From positions 310,001-374,000 of the forward strand of contig JAOTOL010001511.1 in assembly GCA_034440575.1 (NCBI GenBank): a stretch of 64,000 nucleotides of DNA, written 5' to 3'. The notes under the pieces were generated by a model. That model was not told the DNA's origin and ran no database searches. It worked only from the letters and a program-made list of their open reading frames with translations. The position numbers were made by a program, and so were the translations under genes. Position 1 is the first letter of the stretch, and each line of letters opens with the position of its first letter. Origin of the DNA: Imbricaverruca yamaguchii. Its lineage: Eukaryota; Arthropoda; Thecostraca; Neoverrucidae. Positions 12,131 to 23,699 of this stretch are shown here, piece by piece.

Positions 12131-12419
12131 CCCAGCCGACTGAGCAATGCTCACGGCGAGACGTAATGGCGGCGTCCGTCCACCGTGCTAACGTCAACAG
12201 AACACTTTCGAGAACTTACTACCGGGTACTCCTGCTTGCATTGATATAATAAACAGCCCGAGAGCTCGTTTCACAGTTGACACAGTTCTCCGCGGACGCT
12301 GGGTGAATGTCAACTTACTGGCCAGTTGCACACCCAGGTCTCACATAACACTCACGCTGCAGCGTCGTAGCGCGTGTCATGTGCTCCAAACACACAGTAG
12401 TACGACGGAGGGCCAATGT

Positions 12420-12745
12420 GAACTATTTGCATTTCAGGGGGTTAAAGGATAGCACCCAGTCTGCGGACCACCTGCAGAGTGAATCAATATCCCTCTGCAG
12501 GATGGCCACGTCATCGACATGCGCTACCCTCCAAAGATGTTGACGTCATCAGCAAACATTAGGTAGTCCGGGTCAATTCCGGAAGGCAGGTCATTCACAA
12601 ACGGGGCGCAATGGACACATGGATCAGGCAGCGTCCTTCCAGTACACCAGATGTGACGTCAGCCCAGTTTGAGACCGCTCCGTTGACTGTCATTCGTTGC
12701 TGGCGACCAGTCAGGTGTGCACGAATCAGAGAGATAATTTTGTCT
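12420..12745 (-). mobile_element. LINE reverse transcriptase fragment
   Basis: On the minus strand this reads, with frameshifts, through RT core motifs: HLTGRQQRMTVNGAVSNW, then TSGVLEGR (a degraded GVPQGS motif B), then FVNDLPSGIDPDYLMFADDV (motif C, the FADD codons near 12,547-12,558), then VAILQRDIDSLCRWSADW. Stops and indels show that it is dead. It is a different family from the CR1 copies at 6.4 and 54.2 kb. Confidence 0.85.
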
Positions 12746-13925
12746 GGAACATGCTATACATCATTTTAGCTGGCGTAACAGTTTATGAGTCACGACCGAC
12801 ACGTGGTTGTAGCGCCTTGAGTGGCTACGTTTCTACTGACGTGTCACCGTTGGCGAGATCCAAAGATCTGTCGAACTTGTTGGCACGTATATCCGGCGGC
12901 AGAGCGTCAAGGTGCGAGAGAGAGAGCAGTTTACGCGGCACTTTATATGCAGTAACCGCCGACGTGAGTGCTGTTCCGCCGCAGCGGCCCGCACGCATGC
13001 GCAATGACCTGGGCGAGGTCACGGGCGATACTGGCAAGCGGCTAGTTGAAACTGCTTGACATATACCTCAGCCATTCTGGTTTTGCACTGCTGCACCCTA
13101 CGGTCTGACGCTGCGCTTAAACAACGCTTGTAAGCCACGAGTGATTGGCCTCAAGAGTTGACGGAGGAGAAGAAGGAAGACGCGGACGAAGTCTCGGGCC
13201 AAAGACCGAAGTTGGAGCGGTCGACGCCAGTCAACGCCTGCCACCTGCCACCCACCACCTATACCACCTATACCAACACACATACATATACTTAGAACAA
13301 AGGCACACAAACACCGTTCCAAACCCAACCTCCACCTACAAACACTACCCTCCCGCTCCGCTAACCTATTCTCAGCTACCTTCAACCTCAAGCCTCTGCA
13401 TCTTCTTTTCAGTGTCGTCTCTACCACCTCGCTCTACACCATCGTCTACAAGCTTTCTACCTGCATCTACGAACTCTACAACATCTCTACATCTACCTCT
13501 ACAAGTCCTCTTCAGTGATTCAGTGCAGTGCCTCGTCTAAACTTCAGCTCCATCTACTTACTTCAAGTCAGCACTACTACAAGGTCAGTCCGGCGGTGCT
13601 GCCACTCCCCCCACCCAGGAACCCCCCGACCCCCACCCGATCTTCCCTCTAGTGCCCTCTGCACGATATTTATCTGATCTGTCTATTCGTGCTCCCTTCA
13701 AGCACAGTTTCTGATTTCTTTGTGTACTCTTCATCTTTATCTGCCCCCTCTGTTACACCTGTCGGGCTTTCTTCACGCCTTTCCGAACCCCTCCGCCAAC
13801 TTGTAAACACTGTACTGTTCACTATTCACTAAACACTGTTCACTGTGTAACACTACGCCACTCACCTGCCACTCCACCCATTCATCAACACCACAACCAA
13901 ACCAAACGCATTCAACACCACAAAC

Positions 13926-14858
13926 ATGAACACCACACAACCCACTGGCGAGTTCTTCCTCTGTCGCCGGGGGGATGGGGAGCCTATGGGCTACCTGGAC
14001 CCCTGGATTGTGGAGGAAGAATTCGCCAAGTACACAGAGGTGCCTCTGATCGCCAAACAACTGCGATCGGGGGCACTCCTGATCCAAGCACACTCCCACA
14101 TTGACGGCCGCATTTTGCTCACTATACACAGGATTCACAATACACCCGTCTCCATCACACCCGCAACCAAATTAAACACATCACAGGGCACCATACACGC
14201 ACGGGAGCTGGCAGGTATCGCGGTGGAGACCCTTGTCTCGAGGATGGGGGGACAGGGTGTCTCCGCCGCATACCGGCCGGCCCCCCAGAACAAGACAACA
14301 ACCATCACACATCAGCATACTGACTTTCAACACCAGAACACCACCAACACACATTAACGCGGGGTACCTACCGGTACCCCGTCACGCCACGTGCCCCCCT
14401 CCCGCGGCGCTGTAAGCGCTGTCAGCGCTACGGGCACTCCGCGGGGGGGGGGCACGCCAACACATCCACATGCGGCCGCTGTGCCCAACCACACCACACT
14501 GAAGATTGCGACAGCGGCGAGGCCTGCTGCGCCGCCTGCGGGGGGGGCGCACGAGGCTGGGGACGGGACCTGCCCCCGGTGGATGGCGGAGAAAGAAATT
14601 ATCCGCCTGGTACACCTGGAGGGCATGGACCGGTCCCTGGCCAGGAGGACAGTGACAGCCCCGCTGGCGGCGTGGCCGACCCGCCGGCAGAGCCGGGGGG
14701 AGCCCACACAGCACCACCACCACCACGACACGTCCACACTGAATACCCGGCTCTGCCAACACCCACAACCACGCGACACCAGCACCACACGGCCACCTAC
14801 ACAAAAACCCTCACCAACAACACAAGCAGGACACACACACAAACACCAGCAAACATAG
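13926..14858 (+). pseudogene. I-like LINE ORF1 (gag with CCHC knuckles)
   Basis: It begins ATG at 13,926 (MNTTQPTGEFFLCRRGDGEP) and stays open for 143 codons. The zinc-knuckle region lies in another frame at about 14,405-14,580: CKRCQRYGH, CGRCAQPHHTEDC and a third knuckle starting CCAAC. It then continues in a further frame as HEAGDGTCPRWMAEKE. Two G homopolymers (10 Gs at 14,443-14,452; 8 Gs at 14,540-14,547) sit where the frame changes. Multiple CCHC knuckles followed by a C-x-x-W segment are typical of gag proteins of I/Jockey/R1-type LINEs, which bind the element RNA. Homopolymer errors in the assembly could also explain the breaks. Confidence 0.8.
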
Positions 14859-15230
14859 GTCAGCGACCGACACACAAGCCACCACCACCGCCACCACGAA
14901 CCTGCCAACCTACTCCATCCCCACCCTCCGAACCCCCATCGCCACCACCCCAGCAACCAACAACCTCCCCCTACCCACGGTCCTCGCCCTCAACAGAGGA
15001 GTCCCCAACAACCACAATCCGGACGTACACTGACAGGGACACGGACATAGAGGAACACACTGACACCAGACATTCCTCATCAGACACATACCGGACCATA
15101 TCCCCACACCAACTACCACCCCCGCCCATCAACAGCCACCCTTCACCCACCAACAACAAAAGCCAGTAAAAAACACCAAAAAACCTAACTCACCGAAAAG
15201 ACCACACACGCGCGCCAACACACAAAGACA

Positions 15231-15983
15231 ATGAACACAATCATACAATGGAACACACACGGACTCATCAGACACTGGCATGAATTCAAACATTACGCAC
15301 TACAAACAAATCCTATAGCACTATGCATCCAAGAAACACACTTCAAACCCAACGACCCATATCACTTTCACATCCCTCAGTACACACTACACAGACACGA
15401 CACACACAACCCACACAGATCAGGCGGTGTATGCACATACCTTAGGAACACGACCCCTCACCGCCTGATACACTTCGACACCACGGCAGACATACTATTT
15501 ACTGAGATTCATGTACACAACATGGCCTACACACTCATCAACATTTACGACCCACCCGCGCGAAACACAGAAACCCTCTCGGAATTAATTAAAGCACTTG
15601 ACCAAATTCGCACACCTATCATCCTCACCGGAGACTTTAACTCACATCACCCACTACGGGACATTCGCACAATACAACCGGATCACAAAGCACACAAACT
15701 CATAGCAATAGCCACACAGCATAACCTCACTATACTCAACACCGGCTTACCAACCTACCTAGTACCTATCAGCTCCCTCCTCCCTACAACCCCAGACGTC
15801 ACCCTTGCCTCTTCCCGCATAGCCCCCACACTGTACTGGACATCCGACCCTGACCCACACTTTAGCGACCACGCACCCATCACCATTACCTTTGACCAAA
15901 TCCCGACCACCGGCCCAGCCAACCCCCAGCCAGGCCGGTGGAACCTCAAAAAGCATCCTGGGTCCCTTTTTCAGATTCCTTAG
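15231..15983 (+). pseudogene. I-like LINE ORF2: AP endonuclease domain
   Basis: A 250-codon frame starting MNTIIQWNTHGLIRHWHEFK. It has the AP-endonuclease landmarks in order: QWNTHG, IALCIQETH (catalytic Glu), LINIYDPPA, PIILTGDFNSHHPL (GDFN), then a C-terminal DVTLASSRI segment and FSDHAPI (SDH). This enzyme nicks target DNA to prime reverse transcription. The frame closes shortly after GRWNLKK, and the linker to the RT continues in overlapping frames (15,938-16,408). Confidence 0.9.
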
Positions 15984-16408
15984 CCGCACAAACAGCACAC
16001 AATCCACAACACACACCAGAACAGTTTGCAGACATCATACTCACCACAGCACACGAACACATACCACGAACGAAACAAAGACACCAACACAAACCTCGCG
16101 CGGCTCCCTGGTGGGACGAAGAGTGCCACCGGGCGATCCGCGCGAGGAACCACGCAGGCCACAGACATGAAAGACACCACACAGCAGAAACACTAACAGC
16201 CTACAAACATCAGAGAGCACACTGCCGACGCACCATTAAACAAGAAAAAAGACCTCCTGGAATAAATGTTGCACCCAATTTAACAGATTCACACCTCTCG
16301 GCGAAATTTGGACACTACTCAGAACATTTCAACACAGACAAAGACCGCCATGCAAAGCAATCACACTTAGACACAACAACAACACTGTCACAGACACACA
16401 AACAATAG

Positions 16409-17515
16409 CAAACATTTTCGCACAACACTACCATCTCAGATCATCAACACTTCCACGAACACCCCCACCTGCAATCAGACACATACGCCCACACCTATAC
16501 AACAGCAGATTTACACTTACAGAACTACAACTAGCAATCACACAGACAGGAAACACAAGTGTAGGACCAGACAACATTCACTATGCCTTCTTCAAACACT
16601 TACCATTCTCAGCACTTCAAACACTGCTCGACACTTACAACACCGCATGGACCACACACACCTACCCACAATCATGACTAAACGCTTCCCTCATACCTAT
16701 ACCCAAACCAAACACTGACTCAACTCTCTGCACTTCCTATCACCCTATCGCCCTCACCAGCTGCTTCCACAAACTATTCGAACGTCTTGTAAAAAAACGC
16801 CTTCTCTATATCATCCAAACACAAAAACTAATCTCTCCAATTCAATCGGGTTTTCTTCCTAATCGCTCAAGCATAGATAATCTCACCTACCTCATCACAC
16901 ACATCCAGGAAGCGGCGGCGGGGAAACGTTCCACTGCCGCCGTCTTCCTGGACCTCAAACAAGCCTACGACACCATCAACATAACAGCACTATTACAACA
17001 CTTACACAACATAGATATACAGGGCAGACTGCAACACTATCCTCACTTCTATCTTCTCAATCGCTCATTTCAAGTCAAAATTGGACCCCACATGTCAGAC
17101 ACAAAATTCCCCACAACCGGTCTCATGCAAGGCTCAGTACTAAACCCCTACTCTTTATTTTAGGTCTAAATTCAGTCATCCCAGACAACCTTCCGGCCAA
17201 AATTGCAATATACGCTGACGATATAGTTATATGGACATCACACGAAACACCACAAAACGCACTAGGAATACTACAAACCACATTAATACAACTGCATACC
17301 AAACTCGCCTCTCTAAACTTACACATTGCACCACACAAATCAAAATGCATGCTTTTCGGATACCAAAAATACACAGACTTGCCACCACTAAAAGTAGACA
17401 ACACTCCCATACCATTCGTCACCACAGCAAAATTTCTAGGCATCACTTTAGACCCTAAACTCACTTTCCGACCACATATTTTAGACATACAAAAACGCGC
17501 ATCAAAAGAATAAAC
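16409..17515 (+). pseudogene. I-like LINE ORF2: reverse transcriptase domain, broken
   Basis: RT motifs are readable across frameshifts and stops: LIPIPKP, PIALTSCFHKLFERLV, SGFLPNRSSIDNL, motif A AVFLDLKQAYDTI, motif B GLMQGSVLNP, motif C AIYADDIVIW (codons near 17,208-17,235) and KFLGITLDPKLTF. A stop interrupts at about 16,676 and a frame change follows motif B near 17,160, so this copy cannot make a working enzyme. Confidence 0.88.
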
Positions 17516-17598
17516 ATCCTCCGAGCACTATCCGGCACAAACTGGGGATCCGACAGAAACACACTCTCAGCTCTTTTACAAATCAATCATTCCCAATT

Positions 17599-18666
17599 TT
17601 GGAATACGGATCCCCACTTTTCGAAAATGCGCCTAAATCAACCCTCAAAATGCTAGATTCTATGCAACGCCAAGCTTTACTAATAGCCACAGGAGCATTC
17701 ACCACTTCCCCTTCTTTCGCTCTCCACATCTATAACCACATACCAGAACTCAAGCACAGACGCACAGAAACACTCTTAAGATATCATTACAAAACACAAC
17801 TCATCGCACAACACCCATGGACCCAGGCACTCAAAATCCGCACCAAAGGCAGACACCAACTCATGAACACAACACGGCTTAAAACTACAATAGGCTGCCG
17901 CATCCACCAACACGCAAATAGACTACACATCACACTCCCCACAGCAAAAGCACTCCCACCACCCACTGCATGTTGGAAACACCAAACACCCAAAACACAC
18001 CTCCTCATAGACCAGCCAAAGCACACCTACACAGACGCAGAAATACACCAACACTTCCTCCACTTCAAAGCTCAACATCCAAACCACAACATCATCTACA
18101 CAGACGGATCTAAATCACATACACAGCAGACGGGCACAGCGGCGGTGCTGTATCCCGACGCAGCGCCGCCGCGGGTCATCCTTCGTGCCCGTCTGCATGA
18201 CACAGCATCCACATACACAGCAGAATTATACGCAATCTACTCGACATACTGTACCATATACAACACCAAAATTGAACACAACATCAAAGCCACAGACTCA
18301 AAATCAGCATTACAGAGCATAACACCCCACACCACATACAAACACCCACTCATACCCAAAATACTGCAAATCCACAAAGAACTCACTATAACACAACGAC
18401 CAACACTACTCTGGATCCCAAGTCACACAAACATACACGGCAACGAACACGCAGCAGACACCGAAGCCAACATAGCCACAACACTACAACAAACCACACC
18501 CTGCCCACTTTCACAATCAGACTACTACCCCACAATACGCCTGGCAATCAACAAAGACATTCAACAAACATGGGACACAACAATCACACAACTCCACGAA
18601 ATACACCAAAACACGAACTCCGGCACACCATCAACCAAAACACTAGACAAAAGGAACGGATACTAA
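17599..18666 (+). pseudogene. I-like LINE ORF2: RT thumb and RNase H domain
   Basis: A 355-codon frame. It starts in the RT C-terminus (MEYGSPLFENAPKS, MLDSMQRQALLIATGA). It then gives a complete RNase H: NIIYTDGSKSH (first Asp), YTAELYAIY (Glu), KATDSKSAL (second Asp), LLWIPSHTNIHGNEHAAD (His/Asn and final Asp). All four acidic residues of the D-E-D-D set are present. The frame ends at 18,664, and the C-terminal zinc-binding tail follows in an overlapping frame. Confidence 0.9.
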
Positions 18667-18941
18667 CACGATTACGGCTAGGACACACTGCACTCACACA
18701 CTCCTATCTTTTACAACAACTCCCACGACCACAATGCACAACATGTCAACGAACACTCACAATTAAACACATACTCATACACTGCACCAAATACAACACA
18801 GAGAGACAACTCATCACAAACTACTGTAACTTGAACAACATCCCACTAAACATTACGACACTTGTCAACGATGAACATCCAACACTACACGAGCATCTCT
18901 TCCACTTTCTCTCTATCACACGCCTGATCCACGAACTATGA
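18570..18941 (+). pseudogene. I-like LINE ORF2: C-terminal CCHC tail
   Basis: Continues ORF2 after a frame change: [20 protein letters not shown], then CTTCQRTLTIKHILIHC (a Cys-Cys-His-Cys cluster typical of the C-terminus of RNase-H-bearing LINEs), ending FLSITRLIHEL and stop. A second copy with a few substitutions ends at 19,920. Confidence 0.9.
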
Positions 18942-19466
18942 TACAAAAAATTAAAGAAGAAAAAGAAAAATCAACAAAATGGGGAAAAAAGAAGAAAAAA
19001 AATTAAAAGATATGTTAAAAAAGAAAAACAGAAAATGAACAAAAAGAAAAAGAAACAAAAAACTAACTCCACGTGACATTTACTAACACTAATTGTTTTT
19101 GCAATGTTATTTCAATACTGGCGATGACCCGGCCCCAACCCCCAACTACACCCCACCCCATGGCACAGACCGGACTGGCAAACTCTACACTTCTCCACCA
19201 GCTCAGCTTCGACTCCTACTTCATCTGCTTGCAAGACGTCTCAACTTCTACCACCTCTACGCGCCATTCTTCAAGTCACCTCAACTGTCTCACAGCTCGC
19301 CTCTACAAGACAACTATAATCTTCTTCGCTTCCTCTCATCCGCACCACATTACTCCTCATACCATTTCACCCTTAACAAACAGCACCAAAATACTGACAC
19401 CACAAACGCCCTCCGGAAACAGCCGACATCACCAAACGGTGGCAGGCTGGACAAACACAAAGACAC

Positions 19467-19519
19467 ACAAAGACACACACGCACACACGCACACACGCAC
19501 ACACGCACACACGCACACA

Positions 19520-19571
<52 letters not shown>

Positions 19572-19574
19572 CAC

Positions 19575-19643
<69 letters not shown>
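19467..19643. repeat. CA/CACG dinucleotide microsatellite
   Basis: About 175 bp of CACA with an internal GCAC-rich block (about 19,520-19,575). It lies in the 3' UTR copy of the LINE. Shorter CA runs occur at the equivalent place in the second copy (about 20,463 and 20,530). Confidence 0.97.
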
Positions 19644-19645
<2 letters not shown>

Positions 19646-19667
19646 ACAAACTGCTTGAGGTGCTAGC

Positions 19668-20545
19668 TGCACTCACGCACTCCTACCTTTTACAACAACT
19701 CCCACGACCACAATGCACAACATGTCAACGAACACTCACAATTAAACATATACTCATACACTGCACCAAATACAACACAGAAAGACAACCCATCACAAAT
19801 TGCTGCAACATGAACAACATCCCATTAAACATCACGAAACTTCTAAACGATGAATATCCAACATTACACGAGCACCTCTTTCACTTTCTCTCTATCACAC
19901 GGCTGATCCACGAACTATGATTAAAAAAAGCAGAAAAAATGAAAAGATATGTTAAAAAAGGAAACAAAAAATCAACAAAATGGAGAAAAAAGAACAAAAA
20001 ATGAAGATATGTTAAAAAGAAAAACATAAAATCAAGAAAAAAGAAAAAGAAACAAAAAAACTAACCCCACGTGATATTTACTAACACTAACGTTCTTGCA
20101 TTGTAAAATAAATACTGGCGATGACCCGACTCCAACCCCTCCAACTACACCCCGCCCTATGGCACCGACCGGGTTTGCAAACTCTATACTTCTGCACCAG
20201 CTCAGCATCGACTCCTACTTCATCTGCCTGCAAGACGTCTCAACTTCTACTACCTCAACGCGCCATTCTTCAAGTCGCCTCAACTCTCTCACAACTCGCC
20301 TCTACAAGACAACTATAATCTTCTTCGCTTCCTCTCATCCGCACCACATTAATCCTCATACCCTTTCACCCCTTAACAAACAGCAACAAAATACTGACAC
20401 CACAAACGCCCCCCGGAAACAGCCAACATCACCGCACGATGGCAGGCTGGCCAAACACAGAGACACACACACACGGGCGTCTCTAACCAGCCGATGTCAC
20501 CGCACGGTGGCAGGCTGACAAAATTAACTCACGCACACACACACA
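19668..20545 (+). repeat. Second copy of the LINE C-terminus, tail and 3' UTR
   Basis: Bases 18,683-19,667 (C-terminal codons, A-rich tail, 3' UTR) recur from 19,668. Copy two again gives CTTCQRTLTIKHILIHC and FLSITRLIHEL (stop near 19,920), an A-rich stretch (19,921-20,060) and the same 3' UTR (20,080-20,440). It could be a tandem duplication or a 5'-truncated second element landing in the tail of the first. Confidence 0.85.
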
Positions 20546-20612
20546 CACACACACGGGCGTCTCGGTGCATGAGGATAGTAATGGTCGGCGCGCGACTCGT
20601 GTGCTGTCAGAG

Positions 20613-20776
20613 GGGGACGGGTAGCCTAGGGGCAAGTTGCTCGTCTCACAATCGAAAGGTTGTGGGTTCGAGTTTCATCTGTCGCTACTCTTCGCCCGTG
20701 ACCAATCGGCGTGAGAGATTGGCGACGCTACATGACTCAACGGTCGATGTGTTGTAAAACCAATAACCAACCAACC
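20613..20776 (+). mobile_element. tRNA-derived SINE, family B, copy 1, with 9-bp TSD
   Basis: The tRNA-like head has TAGCCTAGGGGCAAG (box A) and GTGGGTTCGAGTTTC (box B). The body reads CCAATCGGCGTGAGAGATTG, and the tail is AACCAACCAACC. The direct repeat CTGTCAGAG flanks it at 20,604-20,612 and 20,777-20,785. That is a clean target-site duplication and proves retrotransposition of a discrete unit. Confidence 0.92.
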
Positions 20777-21074
20777 CTGTCAGAGCACGAGTTACTACAT
20801 GATCACCTTCAGCATCTTCAACCAACGAATAAAACATTTCCACAGGATTGTCAGATCTATGCCATTCAGCACGTTCCACGTTCAAAGTTCCAGACAGCAT
20901 AGCAGCCAGTCAAAACCTGCACTATTGTAGTTATAGGCAGTCGATGTGTATACAGCTGGAGATGATGACCTTGGCAGAAGGAACTTGGCCTCGATCCCCT
21001 CGTGATCCCAATCTGTGATACCCTTCTCAGCCAAGGCCGTACCGACAGTAAGCACCAAGTCCAAAATGTGGACG

Positions 21075-21262
21075 AATAGTATAGGGGCAAGTTGTCCGTC
21101 CCACAATCGAAATATTGTGGGTAACAATCTCACCAGTCTAAATGGTTGTGGGTTCGGGTCTCATCTCTTCGCCCCCGACCAATCAGCGTGAGAGATTGGC
21201 GACGCAACATGATTCAGCGGTTGATGTGTCGTAAGGCCAATAGCCACCACCGCCGCCATACT
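21075..21262 (+). mobile_element. tRNA-derived SINE, family B, copy 2, rearranged
   Basis: Same family as 20,613-20,776. It has a GGGGCAAGTTG head, then an internal partial duplication of the box B region (ATTGTGGGTAAC, then GGTTGTGGGTTCGGGTCTC), then the shared body CAGCGTGAGAGATTGGCGAC. The ends are less certain than in copy 1. Confidence 0.8.
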
Positions 21263-21371
21263 AAAGTGTTGCTGCCCTTGTAGCTTGAGTGGCATATTGG
21301 CGTAGGCAGTGGAAATCGCACTCTTCCAAGAAGCAGTTGACTTTAGCCCTTGGTTTAAGCCGGATCAGGTT

Positions 21372-22011
21372 GACCTAGCCGGACTCAGACGTTATCCAGC
21401 TAAGCTCGGGATTGCTGAGGTCGCCCAGGACTGCCAACCGCCGGCCGGGCGGGAGCTCGCCTAACCTCCGGAATATCCGTGTTGTAGCATTGTCGTCGTC
21501 TGGTGGCCCGCAGCACACGACCGTCACCACTGCCGGGCAGCCGAGATCCACCAGCAGCAGCTCAGCGTGCGGCGACACTGGCAAGCGCCGGGTCGGCACC
21601 AGGGCGGCACGAACTGCACATGTCACACGACCACCGACACACCCATCGGTCCCTGCGGAACCAAATGCATTTGGGCAAGAAAGCCTGCAGCTCAGAGTCC
21701 GACACCGAATCGTCCAGCCACGTCTCGGTGTACGCCATGATGTCGTATCGGTCGCACTCTGCCGCGGCCGCCCGCATCTGTCCCAGTTTTCCTCGGATGC
21801 TGCGACAGCTCCGTAGGATCGCAGCTATTCGCGACGCTGCACTACCTAGATGACACCGCTGGTCGGGGCCGACAGCTGGCGTCGGCCAATCGAGGCCTGG
21901 ACCGGGGCTCAGCTCGATATCTCCTGAGCCGATTAGGCGTGTCTGACTCCGGGTAGACACGAGGTCAGAAGTCCCGACCTCCCGGCTACCGACCCACTGA
22001 ACCTCCAACAC
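21372..22011 (-). mobile_element. LINE endonuclease fragment (inverted half?)
   Basis: On the minus strand this gives the start of a LINE ORF2 endonuclease: RSIRGKLGQMRAAAAECDRY, then DIMAYTETWLDDSVSDSEL (catalytic Glu). After a frame change come VVTVVCCGPPDDD and RRLAVLGDLSNPELSW (degraded GDFN). It is broken by frameshifts. It ends beside a perfect palindrome, and an RT in the opposite orientation starts 1.7 kb to the right; see the LINE at 23.7-25.6 kb. Confidence 0.85.
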
Positions 22012-22041
22012 AGCCTCCCACTAAGTGGGAGGCTGTGTTGG
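22005..22041. repeat. Perfect 17-bp palindrome with 3-base loop
   Basis: CCAACACAGCCTCCCAC at 22,005-22,021, the loop TAA, then the exact reverse complement at 22,025-22,041. It sits at the junction between the inverted LINE endonuclease and the 21-bp array. Confidence 0.96.
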
Positions 22042-23660
22042 CTGGCAGGGCGACTAGAGTCTCCTCCGTCGTGGCGGCTAGAGCCTCCTCCGCGTGGCGG
22101 CTAGAGCCTCCTCCGTGGCGGCTAGATCTTCCCCCGTGGCGGCTAGAGCCTCCCCCGTGGCGGCTAGAGCCCCCCGTCGTGGCGGCTAGAGCCTTCTCCG
22201 TGGCGGCTAGAGCCCCTCCGTCTGGCGGCTAGAGGCGACTAGAGCCTCCTCCGTGGCGGCGCTAGAGCCTCCTCCGTGGCGGCTAGAGCCCTCCCCGTGG
22301 CGGCTAGAGCCTCCTCCGTGGCGGCTAGAGCCTCCTCCGTGGTGGCGGCTAGAGCCTCCGTGGCGGCTAGAGCCTCCTCCGTGGCGGCGGCTAGAGCCTC
22401 CTCCGTGGCGGCTAGAGCCTCCTCCGTGGCGGCTAGAGCCTCCTCCGTGGCGGCTAGAGCCTCCTCCGTGGCGGCGGCTAGAGCCTCCTCCGTGGCGGCT
22501 AGAGCCTCCTCCGTGGCGGCGGCTAGAGCCTCCTCCGTCGCGGCGGCTAGAGCCTCCTCCGTGGCGGCGGCTAGAGCCTCCTCCGTGGGCTAGAGCCTCC
22601 TCCGTGGCGGCGGCTAGAGCCTCCTCCGTGGCGGCGGCTAGAGCCTCCTCCGTGGCGGCTAGAGCCTCCTCCGTGGCGGGCGACTAGAGCCTCCCTCCGT
22701 GGCGGCTAGAGCCTCCTGGGCGGCTAGAGCCTCCTCCGTGGCGGCGACTAGAGCCTCCTCCGTGGCGGCTAGAGCCTCCTCTGTGGCGGCTAGAGCCTCC
22801 CCGCGGCAGCTAGATTCCTCCGTGGCGGCTAGAGCCTCCTCCGTGGCGGCGGCTAGAGCCTCCTCCGTGGCGGCTAGAGCCTCCTCCGTGGCGGCTAGAG
22901 CCTCCTCCGTGGCGGCGGCTAGAGCCTCCGTGGCGGTGGCCTCCGTGGCGGCTAGAGCCTCCTCCGTGGCGGCTAGAGCCTCCTCCGTGGCGGCTAGAGC
23001 CCCCCCCGTGGCGGCTAGAGCCTCCTCCGTGGCGGCGGCTAGAGCCTCCTCCGTGGCGGCGGCTAGAGCCTCCTCCGTGGCGGCGGCTAGAGCCTCCTCC
23101 GTGGCGGCTAGAGCCTCCTCCGTGGCGGCTAGAGCCTCCTCCGTGGCGGCTAGAGCCTCCTCCGTGGCGGCGGCTAGAGCCTCCTCCGTGGCGGCGGCTA
23201 GAGCCTCCTCCGTGGCGGCTAGAGCCTCCTCCGTGGCGGCGGCTAGAGCCTCCTCCGTGGCGACTAGAGCCTCCTCCGTGGCGGCTAGAGCCTCCTCCGT
23301 GGCGGCTAGAGCCTCCTCCGTGGCGGCTAGAGCCTCCTCCGTGGCGGCTAGAGCCTCCTCCGTGGCGGCTAGAGCCTCCGTGGCGGCGGCTAGAGCCTCC
23401 TCCGTGGCGGCTAGAGCCTCCTCCGTGGCGGCGGCTAGAGCCCCCCGCGGCGGCTAGAGCCTCCTCCGTGGGGCGGCTAGAGCCTCCGTGGCGGCTAGAG
23501 CCTCCTCCGTGGCGGCAGAGCCTCGGGCGGCAGGCTCCGTGGGGCGGCTAGAGCCTCCTCCGTGGCGGCGGCTAGAGCCTCCTCCGTGGCGGCGGCTAGA
23601 GCCTCCTCCGTGGCGGCTAGAGCCTCCTCCGTGGCGGCGGCTGGAGCCTCCGCCGCTTCT
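22042..23660. repeat. 21/24-bp minisatellite
   Basis: About 70 units of GCGGCTAGAGCCTCCTCCGTG (21 bp, given here as GCGGCTAGAGCC + TCCTCCGTG), with many copies carrying an extra GCG to make 24 bp. Both lengths are multiples of three, so Ala/Arg/Ser-rich frames stay open by chance. Minor indels and a few aberrant units occur near 22,930 and 23,520. Confidence 0.97.
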
Positions 23661-23699
23661 GAGCTGCCCTCGCGGCAGCCGTGGATCAGTGCCTGCCGC

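Larger units (their letters stand above)
13180..20545 (+). mobile_element. I-superfamily-like LINE with RNase H, 3' end duplicated
   Basis: A long non-LTR element on the plus strand. It has a pyrimidine-rich 5' region (about 13,180-13,920), a gag-like ORF1 with zinc knuckles, endonuclease, RT, RNase H and a C-terminal CCHC, then an A-rich tail (18,945-19,070). Having both a gag with several CCHC knuckles and an RNase H points to the I/R1/Nimb group in the broad sense; I cannot name the family. The base composition (A/C-rich plus strand) differs sharply from its neighbours. The 5' limit is approximate. The segment after 19,668 repeats the C-terminus and 3' UTR. Confidence 0.88.

Noticed and set aside
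22253..23457. Ala/Ser/Arg-rich 252-codon frame
   Set aside because: The 21/24-bp array is divisible by three and stop-free; no gene signal.
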